The notes under the pieces are model-generated. The model saw only the letters and a list, made by a program, of their open reading frames with translations, searched no databases and had not been told where the DNA came from. DNA of 39,043 nucleotides from Gemmatimonadota bacterium (GTDB lineage Bacteria > Latescibacterota > UBA2968), in assembly GCA_026705765.1 (NCBI GenBank), contig JAPPAB010000163.1, positions 1 through 39,043 on the forward strand. Reading direction: 5' to 3'. The number at the start of each line of letters is the position of its first letter. Within the stretch, counting starts at the first letter, position 1. The translations under genes were made by a program, and so were the position numbers. This document shows positions 8,120-16,620 of this stretch, in pieces.

Positions 8120-11100
8120 CACTTGCCGGTATTGCCGTTCGGCGGCCCGTGACCACGGCCATGTTCTTTTTGGGTCTGGCTATCTTAGGTGCGATTTCAC
8201 TGGATCGGTTGCCCGTTCAGATCTTTCCCGAACTCGTTTACCCAGAGGTTTTTGTCGCGCTTACTCAGCAGGGCTATTCGCCCGAACAGGTCGAGCGAGA
8301 ATTGGTTATGCCCGTCGAGCGGGAAGTAGGCAAACTCGAAGGTATTGAAGCGTATGAATCCTTTTCGCGCCAGAACAGTGGCGGGGTACGCATTTCTTAC
8401 GCGCCCAATACGGATATGAAATTCGCCCTGCTACAACTCGAGAGTCGCATCACGCGCCTGCAATCGGTTTTGCCCGAAAGAACGCGGGTCAACATACAGC
8501 GCTTTGATGCCTCTGATCTGAGTGCCACGGTGATGCAAATTCACGTGTTGGGCGAAGGCGATATAAACTGGTTGAGAGAATTTTCCGAGGAGAAAATCAG
8601 ACCGGAATTGGAAGCGGTCGATGGCGTTGTCAACGCGCAGGTCCTGGGCGGACAAAGAACAGCCATTGAAATTATTGTCGATCCATTGATGCTGCAAGCG
8701 CACCAGCTTTCGATGTCTGATGTTCGCAATCGCATCAATGCTTTTAATACGCGGCGGCAATATCTCGGGCGAGTGTACGACGGCGATCAGGCTTATGCAG
8801 TCAGCATTAAGGGCCAGTTTACAGACCTCGTGCAAATTCGCAGAGTCGTTATCAAGCCAGAATTGCCCCTGCACCTTGGCGATATTGCCACAATTCGCTA
8901 CGGACTTCAGGAGCGCACAGATCTGCAGCGCATCAATGGCAAAGCCGCCGTTGGCATTCGCATTCAAAAAGACGATGAAGCCAATCTGATTGAACTTGCA
9001 GGAGAACTCGAAGACACCATCGAACGCGTCAACCGAGACCTCGCCTATGAAAATATCCAGCTCGTGATCAGCCAGAATCAGGCAGAGATTATGAACGAAG
9101 CCCTCAATTTCCTCAAACGGGCCGCTGTTGTCGGGGGATTGCTCGGGCTTTTCGTTTTGTTCTTGTTTTTGAGAAATCTGCGCTTTGTCGCTGTTTTGCT
9201 CCTCGCCATTCCGTGTTCTTTGCTGCTTACATTCAACCTGATGTATATGTGGGATCTCAGTTTGAACGTGCTCTCGATGTGCGGCCTCGCGCTTGCAGTT
9301 GGCATGTTGATGGACAATGGCATTGTGGTCATGGAAAATATTTTCAAGCATTTTGAACAGGGCAAACCTCCCAAAGAAGCCGCAAAAGCAGGGACCGATG
9401 AGGTCGCACGCGCCGTTGTTGCGGCAACCGCGACTACAATTACTGTTTTTATACCCGTAGTTTTTATTCAAAGCGACTTTCAAGATATCCTGAGAGAATT
9501 CGCGCTGTCCATCGCCTTTCCTCTGCTTGCCTCTCTTCTCGTAGCCCTCACACTCGTACCCGCTCTGGCATCAAAAACCCTCTCCCTCGCATCGCAACCG
9601 CCAATAGGAACAGGCGTGTTGATCGAGATGTACACCGTGTGCCTCAAAGCGGGCTTGCGCCACAGAATCAGCGTGTCACTGGGTATTGTCGGTGCGCTTG
9701 TCATCACGCTGATCATTTCTTTTTTCTTTATGCTGCAACAGGATATCCGTCGCGAAGAAAGCCGTTTTACCGTCTATATCAGCATGCCTGAAGGCACGAC
9801 TATCGAAGCCCTCGATGCTGTTGTTGGCGAAATTGAAAGTGCTGTGCGAGATCTCAAAGGTGTAGATCGCTTTACGACCAGTATCAGCGAAACCCAGGCG
9901 AGTATCAATGTGGAGCTTTTGCCCTTATCCGAACGCCCCGATCAAATTTCTGTCGATCTCATCAAAGAGAATCTCGAAGAGTCCTTCGAAGATGTCCAAA
10001 ACGCGATTGTGAGTTATGAGGCCATCGCGCGCACAGGCAGGGGAGGTGGGGGAGGCCGGGGGGGAGGTGGGGGAGGTGGAGGTATTCGGGGTGCCGGTCG
10101 GGCTTCGGGCGGATTCAATCTGGAAGGGGGCACTCCTTCGGAAATGGCTGTGATTCGCGGCTATGATTTTACGGTGCTTCAAATGCTTGCAGACGATCTG
10201 GTCTATCGCCTCGAAGAATTGGAGGAAATCGATCCCAATAGCGTAAGAGCCGATGCAGAACGCGGCGCATCTGAAGTGCATGTTTTGCCCGATGAAGAAG
10301 TAATGTTTGATCGGCGATTGCAGGTGCGCCAGGTGCTCAATGCCGTATCCGACGCCAATCCGCGCGGTGCGCGATCCAATATTTCATTTCTCACACCCGA
10401 AGGCACTGAAATCCCGATTGATATTCGCAATGTCGAAGACCCCGAAGAAGAGGGGGAGGGTATTGCGGGGTTGAGACAAACGCCGATACTGGGTTCAGGG
10501 GGGACGTACATTCCCCTTGTGGAAGTTTCGCATGTTCGCCGAGATCAGGGCAGGAGCATGATTTTGCGCACCGATCAATCGCGGCGCATAATTGTGTCCT
10601 ATAACTTCGCAGAAGAAATTTTGCAATCTCAGCCTCTGCTGGAAGCCTCTCGCGCTTATGTGCAAGCTGTGGTTTCCGAAATGGTGTTGCCCGAAGGGTA
10701 TAGCATCGAAATGATCGAGGCAGAGGAAGAGACGATCTATTACTGGATGATGGGCATTGCCGCGCTGTTGATTTTTATGATTTTGGCCTCTTTGTTTGAA
10801 TCGCTTTCCGCGCCTTTGATTATTCTGTGTACGTTGCCCGCAGCAATTATTGGATCGTGCCTGGCACTGATCTTATCGGGTACGGGATTGACCTCGCAAG
10901 AAGCGCCAATGGCACTGTTGGGGCTTATTGTTTTAAGCGGTATTGCCGTCAACAATGGGATCGTGCTGATCGATGCGATTGAAACCCTTCGCCGCCGCGG
11001 GTTCAGGCGAGAACGCGCGGTACTCACGGCGAGCCGCTCGCGCGTGCGTCCTGTTTTAATGACTTCGGCAACCACCATTTTGGGCATGTTGCCCCTGGCA

Positions 11101-12843
11101 CTCATATTTGGCGGCGATTACGAAATTTGGCCGCCCTTTGCGATTGTGGTAATCGGAGGCCTGGCGGTTTCAACAGTTTCCACCCTCGTATTTATTCCCG
11201 TGGTGTATATGGGAATTGATCAGACCAAAGCCTGGCTAACGGATATTGGGTGGTTCGGCATCGTATTAGGGACGACAGCAGCCGCGGGATTGACGTATTG
11301 GGTTGACGATTATTACCAGAGTTTGTTCTGGACCTGTCTTTTGGCATTGCCGGCGTGGATGTTGTGTATGGGTGTGGTCTGGATTGTGCAACGCATTTAT
11401 CGCGCGCGTATGGCTTCTCTTTCTGAGATCGGCAATATTGAACATCTCGAAATTCGCAATCTGACCAAAATTTACGGCGCGCCGGGGCAGTTTAAGCGCG
11501 AATGGGATCGCTTTAAGCGGCGTCATCAGCGCCTTTTAGAGCGCGGGCAGGTATTGGTAGATAAAAAGGCGATTAAGGACAGTTTGTGGTGGAAGTTACC
11601 ACTTCTGGCACTTTTAATCTATTTGGAAACCTATTTTGAACAGGGATCCTGGATATTTTTGACAGGACTTGCTATATGGGGCCTGGTACATCATCTCATA
11701 CTATGCGCGGCAGCTTTGCGCGATTACCAGATTGTGAACAGGTGGTTATCACAAATTGCCCGATTGATTTTGCCGCTGGTCTTTATCGCCTTTATCCATT
11801 GGCGTCTGGAACTTATATCTTTGACCATCGCCACTTCTGCGATCTACTTGCTCTATCGCATTATCGGATTTTTGGCAAATCGCGTTGCACGAGGTCGCGT
11901 TGATCCCGAGCATATACCGGGCAAATTAGGCCCTGTTAAAGGTCTCGTGTACCGCGGCGCTGCAGCCATTCCCCTGATTGGCGTTCCGCGCCCACAATTC
12001 CAGGCTCTCGGAGGTGTAAGTCTCGATATTCCGCGTGGCATGTTTGGGCTTTTGGGTCCCAATGGCGCGGGCAAGACTACGTTGATGCGGATAGTGTGTC
12101 GGGTCTTGTCGTCAAATTATGGGTCGGTGCTCGCCAATGGAAAAATACCGCTTACACATCGGAATATGCAGGGGGTAATTGGATATTTGCCGCAGCGCTT
12201 TGGCCTGTATCTGCACATGTCTGCGTATAATTATCTGGAGTATCGCGCGCTTTTAGAGGGATTTAAGGATGGGGTAGTACGACGCAAGCGCGTTCAGGAA
12301 TGTCTGGAACAGGTCAATCTATGGGATAGGCGCGACGATTCGATAGGGTCGTTCTCTGGCGGTATGAAACAGCGCGTGGGCATTGCACAAACCCTGTTGC
12401 ACTTGCCGCAGATTATCGTAGTGGATGAGCCGACAGCGGGATTGGATCCTCTTGAGCGGATCCGATTCAGAAATCTGTTGGCGCGATTTAGCCAGGAAAA
12501 AATCATTATTTTTTCCACACATATTGTCGAAGATATTGCGGGCAGTTGTAACCGATTGGCTGTGCTGAATCACGGTAAGGTGCTCTACACGGGAACCCCG
12601 ATTGAAATGCGCGATTTGGCGCGCGATAAGGTGTGGGAGGCTCTGCTGCCTGATCCGCGCTTTGAAGCACTGGAACGCGATCTGGATATGATTACACATG
12701 TGCGCGTGCCCGATGGGATTCGGGTGCGTTTTCTCGCAACTGATCCCATCCCAGAAGCGCGTGCTGTTGCGCCCACCCTCGAAGATGCGTACCTTTATCT
12801 TTTGCGACATGGCGATGAATACAAACAGTCTAACATGGCGTGA
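8116..12843 (+). CDS. RND efflux permease fused in frame to an ABC ATPase domain (1575 residues)
   Basis: The GTG start follows GGAGG by eight bases and overlaps the previous stop. Residues 1-1040 form an RND permease: TM4 motif VGMLMDNGIVVMEN, TM10 motif SGIAVNNGIVLIDAI, and a Gly-rich insert in the second porter region at about 638-667. Two further helices (about 1045-1105) precede an ABC ATPase. Its first strand (LEIRNLTKIYG) is near 1110-1120. An insert with four predicted helices spans about 1156-1256. The catalytic core follows: Walker A GPNGAGKT at 1314-1321, Q-loop YLPQRFGLY near 1360, signature SFSGGMKQR from 1412, Walker B VVDEPTAGLDP with Asp1437/Glu1438, and H-loop His1469. All ATPase motifs look intact. 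The frame is continuous; the internal Met1099 has no ribosome site, so separate translation is unlikely. Even helix counts keep the ATPase cytoplasmic. The likely partner permease is the next gene. Confidence 0.9.
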   Translation: MTLAGIAVRRPVTTAMFFLGLAILGAISLDRLPVQIFPELVYPEVFVALTQQGYSPEQVERELVMPVEREVGKLEGIEAYESFSRQNSGGVRISYAPNTDMKFALLQLESRITRLQSVLPERTRVNIQRFDASDLSATVMQIHVLGEGDINWLREFSEEKIRPELEAVDGVVNAQVLGGQRTAIEIIVDPLMLQAHQLSMSDVRNRINAFNTRRQYLGRVYDGDQAYAVSIKGQFTDLVQIRRVVIKPELPLHLGDIATIRYGLQERTDLQRINGKAAVGIRIQKDDEANLIELAGELEDTIERVNRDLAYENIQLVISQNQAEIMNEALNFLKRAAVVGGLLGLFVLFLFLRNLRFVAVLLLAIPCSLLLTFNLMYMWDLSLNVLSMCGLALAVGMLMDNGIVVMENIFKHFEQGKPPKEAAKAGTDEVARAVVAATATTITVFIPVVFIQSDFQDILREFALSIAFPLLASLLVALTLVPALASKTLSLASQPPIGTGVLIEMYTVCLKAGLRHRISVSLGIVGALVITLIISFFFMLQQDIRREESRFTVYISMPEGTTIEALDAVVGEIESAVRDLKGVDRFTTSISETQASINVELLPLSERPDQISVDLIKENLEESFEDVQNAIVSYEAIARTGRGGGGGRGGGGGGGGIRGAGRASGGFNLEGGTPSEMAVIRGYDFTVLQMLADDLVYRLEELEEIDPNSVRADAERGASEVHVLPDEEVMFDRRLQVRQVLNAVSDANPRGARSNISFLTPEGTEIPIDIRNVEDPEEEGEGIAGLRQTPILGSGGTYIPLVEVSHVRRDQGRSMILRTDQSRRIIVSYNFAEEILQSQPLLEASRAYVQAVVSEMVLPEGYSIEMIEAEEETIYYWMMGIAALLIFMILASLFESLSAPLIILCTLPAAIIGSCLALILSGTGLTSQEAPMALLGLIVLSGIAVNNGIVLIDAIETLRRRGFRRERAVLTASRSRVRPVLMTSATTILGMLPLALIFGGDYEIWPPFAIVVIGGLAVSTVSTLVFIPVVYMGIDQTKAWLTDIGWFGIVLGTTAAAGLTYWVDDYYQSLFWTCLLALPAWMLCMGVVWIVQRIYRARMASLSEIGNIEHLEIRNLTKIYGAPGQFKREWDRFKRRHQRLLERGQVLVDKKAIKDSLWWKLPLLALLIYLETYFEQGSWIFLTGLAIWGLVHHLILCAAALRDYQIVNRWLSQIARLILPLVFIAFIHWRLELISLTIATSAIYLLYRIIGFLANRVARGRVDPEHIPGKLGPVKGLVYRGAAAIPLIGVPRPQFQALGGVSLDIPRGMFGLLGPNGAGKTTLMRIVCRVLSSNYGSVLANGKIPLTHRNMQGVIGYLPQRFGLYLHMSAYNYLEYRALLEGFKDGVVRRKRVQECLEQVNLWDRRDDSIGSFSGGMKQRVGIAQTLLHLPQIIVVDEPTAGLDPLERIRFRNLLARFSQEKIIIFSTHIVEDIAGSCNRLAVLNHGKVLYTGTPIEMRDLARDKVWEALLPDPRFEALERDLDMITHVRVPDGIRVRFLATDPIPEARAVAPTLEDAYLYLLRHGDEYKQSNMA

Positions 12844-13543
12844 GTTGCTCTTTTTCGTAGGCAAATTACACAGCCTGAGCATGAGAATCGTGTTTCACCG
12901 CAAAATGATTTTTATGTTTGGCGGGATTGTCGCGTATTACGCGATTTTGTACGCGATTGCAATCTGGCGTCCAGGTGAAGGGCTTTCAGTCGAGCAAGCC
13001 CTCCATGTATTGGTTGAAGTGCCGGGCACAGTGCTTGCAATTTACCTGACGATGGATCTGGTGTCGGGGGAGAGGGATAAGGATACGCTTGAAATTCTGT
13101 TCAGCACAGCGATCAGCCACTACGCGACGTGGGCCGTGAGAATTCTGTCGATCTGTGCGGCGCTATTTGTCACGCTGATGGCAATGAGTACAATTTCCTA
13201 CTATTTTTTCGCGGAGTTTCCCTATATTCTGGGCGGCTTGAATGCCTGTATCCCCGCCTTTTTTATCGTGGGAGCCACATTTTTGTTTTCCGTCTTGTGT
13301 CGCAGTGGCAATGCTGCTGGCATGCTCGCCGTTGGGCTTTTGATTGCGATATTGCTTTCTACCGAGACATTTGAGGATACATCGTATTACCTTTTTCTCA
13401 AGCCATTTGACCCACCTTCAGATTTAGATGCCAGCCTGTGGATAAATCGCGTGGTCTTAAACCGCGCGGGTATTGCGATTCTGAGTATATTATTTATTTT
13501 TCTGGCTTTGAGACGAATGATAGAGCGCGAAAAGCTGCTGTGA
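12815..13543 (+). CDS. ABC-2 type transporter permease
   Basis: The 242-residue membrane protein has about six hydrophobic segments and the motif SGERDKDTLEILFST, which resembles the cytoplasmic loop of ABC-2 export permeases (family RERGTLELL). The frame is open further upstream, to 12698, but that part lies wholly inside the fused RND-ABC gene and is not hydrophobic. The Met codons at 12809 and 12815 are the more plausible starts, giving a 29-35 nt overlap. Another Met at 12881 would give no overlap. None has a good ribosome site, so translational coupling is likely. The protein probably pairs with the ATPase domain at the C-terminus of the preceding gene. A terminator follows directly, so this is the last gene of the export operon. 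Confidence 0.85.
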   Translation: MNTNSLTWRELLFFVGKLHSLSMRIVFHRKMIFMFGGIVAYYAILYAIAIWRPGEGLSVEQALHVLVEVPGTVLAIYLTMDLVSGERDKDTLEILFSTAISHYATWAVRILSICAALFVTLMAMSTISYYFFAEFPYILGGLNACIPAFFIVGATFLFSVLCRSGNAAGMLAVGLLIAILLSTETFEDTSYYLFLKPFDPPSDLDASLWINRVVLNRAGIAILSILFIFLALRRMIEREKLL

Positions 13544-13550
13544 TTACTCT

Positions 13551-13583
13551 AAAAAAAACCGCTCTGAGAGAACGGTTTTTTCT
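13551..13583 (+). terminator. Rho-independent terminator of the export operon
   Basis: An A-rich arm AAAAAACCG and its exact complement CGGTTTTTT flank a short CTCT/AGAG inner stem, and the 3' arm merges into a T-tract. It starts eight bases after the last stop of the ABC/RND operon. Confidence 0.88.
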
Positions 13584-13614
13584 TTATCTTGCCTAAAATG
13601 CGCGATTTATATAC

Positions 13615-13645
13615 TTTACACCGCAGAACTTTAACATCTCATAAT
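13615..13645 (+). promoter_or_regulatory. Candidate sigma-70-like promoter for the TPR gene
   Basis: TTTACA (13615-13620) and CATAAT (13640-13645) each match the consensus hexamers at five of six positions. The spacer is 19 nt, longer than ideal. It lies between the preceding terminator and the ribosome site of the next gene, where a promoter is needed. Evidence is positional and weak. Confidence 0.28.
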
Positions 13646-13667
13646 AGGGCAGGGGAGGAGAACCTCT

Positions 13668-14330
13668 ATGCAGTCACCGCAACCGCAACAAGAAGACATA
13701 CTGGTCTGGTTTCTCAGGGTGTGGGGCCAGATTGAAGCGAATTATATCAGAATCCTCACGGGATTTGGGATTGCCATTGTCGCTGCGTTGATTGTCCTGT
13801 TTTTTTATCGCGGACAAACCCAACGCGCAGAGGCGGCTCGAACAGCCCTCGGAGACGTTTATATCGCACTTTATGAAGGGCGTGTAGAAGATGCGATTGC
13901 CTCATCTCAAGAAGTAATGGAAACCTATGCAGGCGAAGCCGAAGCGGGCGAAGCATTAATGGCGCTGGCCAATTTGCATTATGAAGAAGGGCGTATCGCA
14001 GAGGCCCGCACATATTTTCAGCAATATGTGGATGAATATCCAACAGACGGACCATTGGGTTACGGTGCCTGGTCGGGTTTGGCGTCATGTCTTGAAAGCG
14101 AAGAAAAATTCGCCGAAGCAGGTCAACAGTTCGCATCCTTTGCCGAAGCGCACCCCAGATCACCATTTGCGCCGATAGCTCTGAAAGAAGCCGGCAGATG
14201 TTACGAACTCGGAAAAATGCCTCAGCAAGCGAGTGAGGCGTATCAAAAGATCGTCAAAGAATACGATGAGTCGTCCGTCACAAGATTTGCACGCGGTCAA
14301 TTGAGCATGATGGGTATTGAGATAGATTAG
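13668..14330 (+). CDS. Membrane-anchored TPR-repeat protein (YfgM-like)
   Basis: The 220-residue protein starts at ATG after a strong GGGGAGGAG site. It has a short cytoplasmic N-terminus, one transmembrane segment at about 28-47 (IRILTGFGIAIVAALIVLFF), and then several TPR-type helical pairs to the end (for example ALMALANLHYEEGRIAEARTYF, AGRCYELGKMPQQASEAYQ). This layout resembles YfgM-type ancillary proteins, whose TPR domain faces the periplasm and interacts with the secretion machinery or envelope clients. A TPR scaffold is clear, but the specific role is not. It is transcribed alone, between two terminators. Confidence 0.85.
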   Translation: MQSPQPQQEDILVWFLRVWGQIEANYIRILTGFGIAIVAALIVLFFYRGQTQRAEAARTALGDVYIALYEGRVEDAIASSQEVMETYAGEAEAGEALMALANLHYEEGRIAEARTYFQQYVDEYPTDGPLGYGAWSGLASCLESEEKFAEAGQQFASFAEAHPRSPFAPIALKEAGRCYELGKMPQQASEAYQKIVKEYDESSVTRFARGQLSMMGIEID

Positions 14331-14363
14331 CGCAAATCTTTGAATTTGGCATAATACCATAAA

Positions 14364-14410
14364 TAAAACCCTGGGAAGCAGAAAAACGCTCCTCAGGGTT
14401 TTATTTTTTA
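14364..14410 (+). terminator. Rho-independent terminator after the TPR gene
   Basis: A ten-base arm TAAAACCCTG and its complement CAGGGTTTTA enclose a loop containing a further AGC/GCT pairing. A T-rich tail follows. It lies 34 nt after the TPR stop. Confidence 0.85.
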
Positions 14411-14601
14411 GGAAAAAGTCTTGAGGTTCCCAAATAGACCAAAATTGGCCTGATTTACAGATGATAAGACTCGTAAAAAAATAACAGTAAAAATTACGGT
14501 ATAAGATACATTATGTAAACTTAATGCAAAAACCAACCTGAAACTGCTGTATAATGCCCATCCCTGTATCAAGGCTTGATGTGGATACCTATTATTTCAT
14601 T

Positions 14602-15222
14602 TTACTGGTGTTTGTGGTGCTGGTCTCTCACATCCGCGTGTGCAAGTCCAAGAGCGCGTTGATATAACAGATCTGACAGCCGCTGGTTCTCTTCGCGCAG
14701 TTTCTGAATCGTTTCAGCGCTTTTCTGAGCGGTTATTTCCACTTCTTCTTGTTGTCTGCGCAGCCAATTTGCGTCTTGTTCTGCTTTTTTTTCCTGTTCT
14801 TTTACCATATTTAGCTCTTCCCGCGTTTTTTCCAGTTCTTCTTTCAACGCCCGTGCTTCCGTCCATCCAGAGGCAGATGACGCCTCTAATTGCGCATTTC
14901 TTTCGTTTATACTGCGAATTTCCGCTCTCAGTTCTCTTTCAACGGTTTCGATCGCTGCCAATTTTCCCAATTGCTGTTGTTGGGCTTCAAATTCGGATTT
15001 TTCGACGAGAATTTGATCGGGATTATGGCTTATATCGATCGGATTTTCTCTCATTTCTTTTCCAAACTTTTTCCTAAATATTTCCTGCACCTCATCTCTG
15101 GATATCCGCCAGGTCCCATTCCATTTTTCAGGCTTTAAAAAACCTCTATTTATATAATTTCTTATTGTTTTATCAGTAACTTTAAGAATTTTTGCAGCTT
15201 CGGAAATTCCATAATTTTCCAT
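14602..15222 (-). CDS. HTH DNA-binding (MerR/excisionase-like) protein with long coiled coil
   Basis: The 206-residue protein starts at ATG behind a perfect AAGGAGG site. Residues 1-55 form a winged-helix or excisionase-type HTH (ISEAAKILKVTDKTIRNYIN, then a WNGTWRISRDEV wing). Residues 75-190 are a continuous charged Glu/Gln/Arg/Lys-rich coiled coil, and the tail is His-rich (DQHHKHQ). Such proteins bind short operators as coiled-coil dimers; whether this is a transcription factor or a DNA-organising protein is unknown. It is monocistronic and set in AT-rich DNA distinct from its neighbours, with palindromic sequence upstream that could be its operator. Confidence 0.75.
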   Translation of the reverse strand: MENYGISEAAKILKVTDKTIRNYINRGFLKPEKWNGTWRISRDEVQEIFRKKFGKEMRENPIDISHNPDQILVEKSEFEAQQQQLGKLAAIETVERELRAEIRSINERNAQLEASSASGWTEARALKEELEKTREELNMVKEQEKKAEQDANWLRRQQEEVEITAQKSAETIQKLREENQRLSDLLYQRALGLAHADVRDQHHKHQ

Positions 15223-15302
15223 TTTTATCCTCCTTTTTATTCCAATTTATTTATAATTATTTTCTATTAAATTAGTAATTTTTTTCCATATCGTCAAGGA
15301 GT

Positions 15303-15348
15303 AAAATAACGAAAAATAGCGCACAAATAACGAATTTTTGTTATTTTT
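15303..15348. promoter_or_regulatory. Palindromic AT-rich element between the HTH gene and gcvT
   Basis: AAATAACG occurs at 15304-15311 and again at 15325-15332. The second copy pairs with GTTATTT at 15340-15346 (inverted repeat AAATAAC, 8-nt spacer, GTTATTT). The repeated half-sites lie between the divergently transcribed HTH gene and gcvT, so they could be an operator for the HTH protein. The region is AT-rich, so chance repeats are possible. Confidence 0.35.
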
Positions 15349-15450
15349 CAAAAACGGACGCATTTTAACACGGATTTTTAAAAAATAAATGCCCTGAAGG
15401 ACCAGGAAAGGAAAAACTAAAATTTTCGACAAAAAAAGAGGAGGAAATAA

Positions 15451-16542
15451 TTGGAAACCTTAAAAAAAACCCCACTAAACGAAATACACCACAAAACAAA
15501 CGCGCGAATGGTTCCATTTGGCGGCTGGGAAATGCCGGTACAATACGAAGGGATCGTCGCGGAACATCAAGCGGTGCGATCAAAAGCTGGACTTTTTGAC
15601 GTCTCGCACATGGGAGAATTTGAATTTAACGGCAAAGGAGCAAAAAAGCTGGTCCAATTTCTAACTGCCAATGACATAGACCGCATTGGCATTGGGCGCG
15701 GACAGTATTCTCTGTTTCTCAACAAAAATGGCGGCGCAATTGACGACATTATCGTTTACCGCTCTGGCAAAACAACCTATCTGATCGTCGTAAATGCCGC
15801 AAATGTCGATAAAGACTGGAAACATGTCCAGACAGTCGCAAAATCCTGTGACAATGTTCAGGTAACCAATCGCAGTGAAGAATTTGCCCTTCTCGCGCTT
15901 CAAGGGCCAAAATCAGAAGCTATACTCTCCCCTATCGCAAATCGGAATCTCTCTGAAATCGGTTTTTTTCGCATTCGAAAAGCAGAACTCGCAGGAATAC
16001 CCGTTCACATTGCCCGCACGGGATATACTGGCGAAGGAATGAATGGTTTTGAGATATTTACACGAACAGAAGATGCAACGGCGATCTGGAATACCCTCAT
16101 CGCATCACCCGATGTATCACCTGCAGGATTGGGCGCGCGGGATACACTCCGCATCGAAGCCTCTCTCCCCCTCTACGGGCAGGAACTCAACGAAGCAACA
16201 ACACCATTAGAAGCCGGGCTGGATCGGTTCGTCTCGCAGGTGGGCGGATTCTCAGGAGCAGAAGCGCTTGAGAAACAGCGCACGGATGGCCTGCGGAAAA
16301 CACTTGTTATGCTTGAAATGATCGACCGCGGCATCCCTCGCCACGGTTACGAAATCCTGGACTCTTCGGGAAATTCCATAGGTGAAGTCACCAGTGGTAC
16401 AGCCGCGCCCTATCTAAAAAAGAATATCGCAATGGGTTATGTCCCCCCCAACTATTCGGAAATTGGAACAGAACTCGCGATTGCAATCCGAAATCGCACT
16501 CTCAGGGCACGAATTGTTCCCAGGCCATTTTTTAAGCGGTAA
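15451..16542 (+). CDS. gcvT: Glycine cleavage system T protein (aminomethyltransferase)
   Basis: The 363-residue protein transfers the aminomethyl carbon of lipoylated H protein to tetrahydrofolate, giving 5,10-methylene-THF and ammonia. It starts at TTG, with GAGGAGG seven bases upstream. Family signatures are in order: [14 protein letters not shown] (about 21-34), [10 protein letters not shown] (about 50-59), [11 protein letters not shown] with the catalytic-region Asp (about 95-105), [45 protein letters not shown], and the C-terminal barrel with [10 protein letters not shown]. The length is typical. No gcvH or gcvP is adjacent, so the rest of the system must be encoded elsewhere. Confidence 0.97.
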   Translation: METLKKTPLNEIHHKTNARMVPFGGWEMPVQYEGIVAEHQAVRSKAGLFDVSHMGEFEFNGKGAKKLVQFLTANDIDRIGIGRGQYSLFLNKNGGAIDDIIVYRSGKTTYLIVVNAANVDKDWKHVQTVAKSCDNVQVTNRSEEFALLALQGPKSEAILSPIANRNLSEIGFFRIRKAELAGIPVHIARTGYTGEGMNGFEIFTRTEDATAIWNTLIASPDVSPAGLGARDTLRIEASLPLYGQELNEATTPLEAGLDRFVSQVGGFSGAEALEKQRTDGLRKTLVMLEMIDRGIPRHGYEILDSSGNSIGEVTSGTAAPYLKKNIAMGYVPPNYSEIGTELAIAIRNRTLRARIVPRPFFKR

Positions 16543-16562
16543 ATCTATAAAAAATAAATATT

Positions 16563-16597
16563 AAAAAAGAGACGGGTTTTTACCCGTCTCTTTTTTT
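16563..16597. terminator. Bidirectional Rho-independent terminator between gcvT and leuS
   Basis: A long perfect hairpin (arm AAAAAAGAGACGGGT, loop TTTT, arm ACCCGTCTCTTTTTT) has A and T runs on opposite flanks. It can therefore terminate both the rightward gcvT transcript and the leftward operon ending in leuS. Confidence 0.93.
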
Positions 16598-16620
16598 GCA
16601 CATTCGTTATGTAACGTCAG

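Noticed and set aside
8431..9483. 350-codon minus-strand open frame inside the RND-ABC fusion gene
   Set aside because: It is antisense to conserved RND motifs; its translation is rich in Asn, His and Cys with no domain character. It is a shadow of codon bias.
12698..12814. N-terminal extension of the last ABC-2 permease
   Set aside because: It is contained in the 3' end of the fusion gene, is Cys/Arg-rich and not membrane-like, and lacks a ribosome site.
14411..14601. TATAAT-like boxes and short palindromes in the AT-rich spacer between the TPR and HTH genes
   Set aside because: The spacer lies between two convergent 3' ends, no gene would use such promoters, and AT-richness makes these matches expected by chance.
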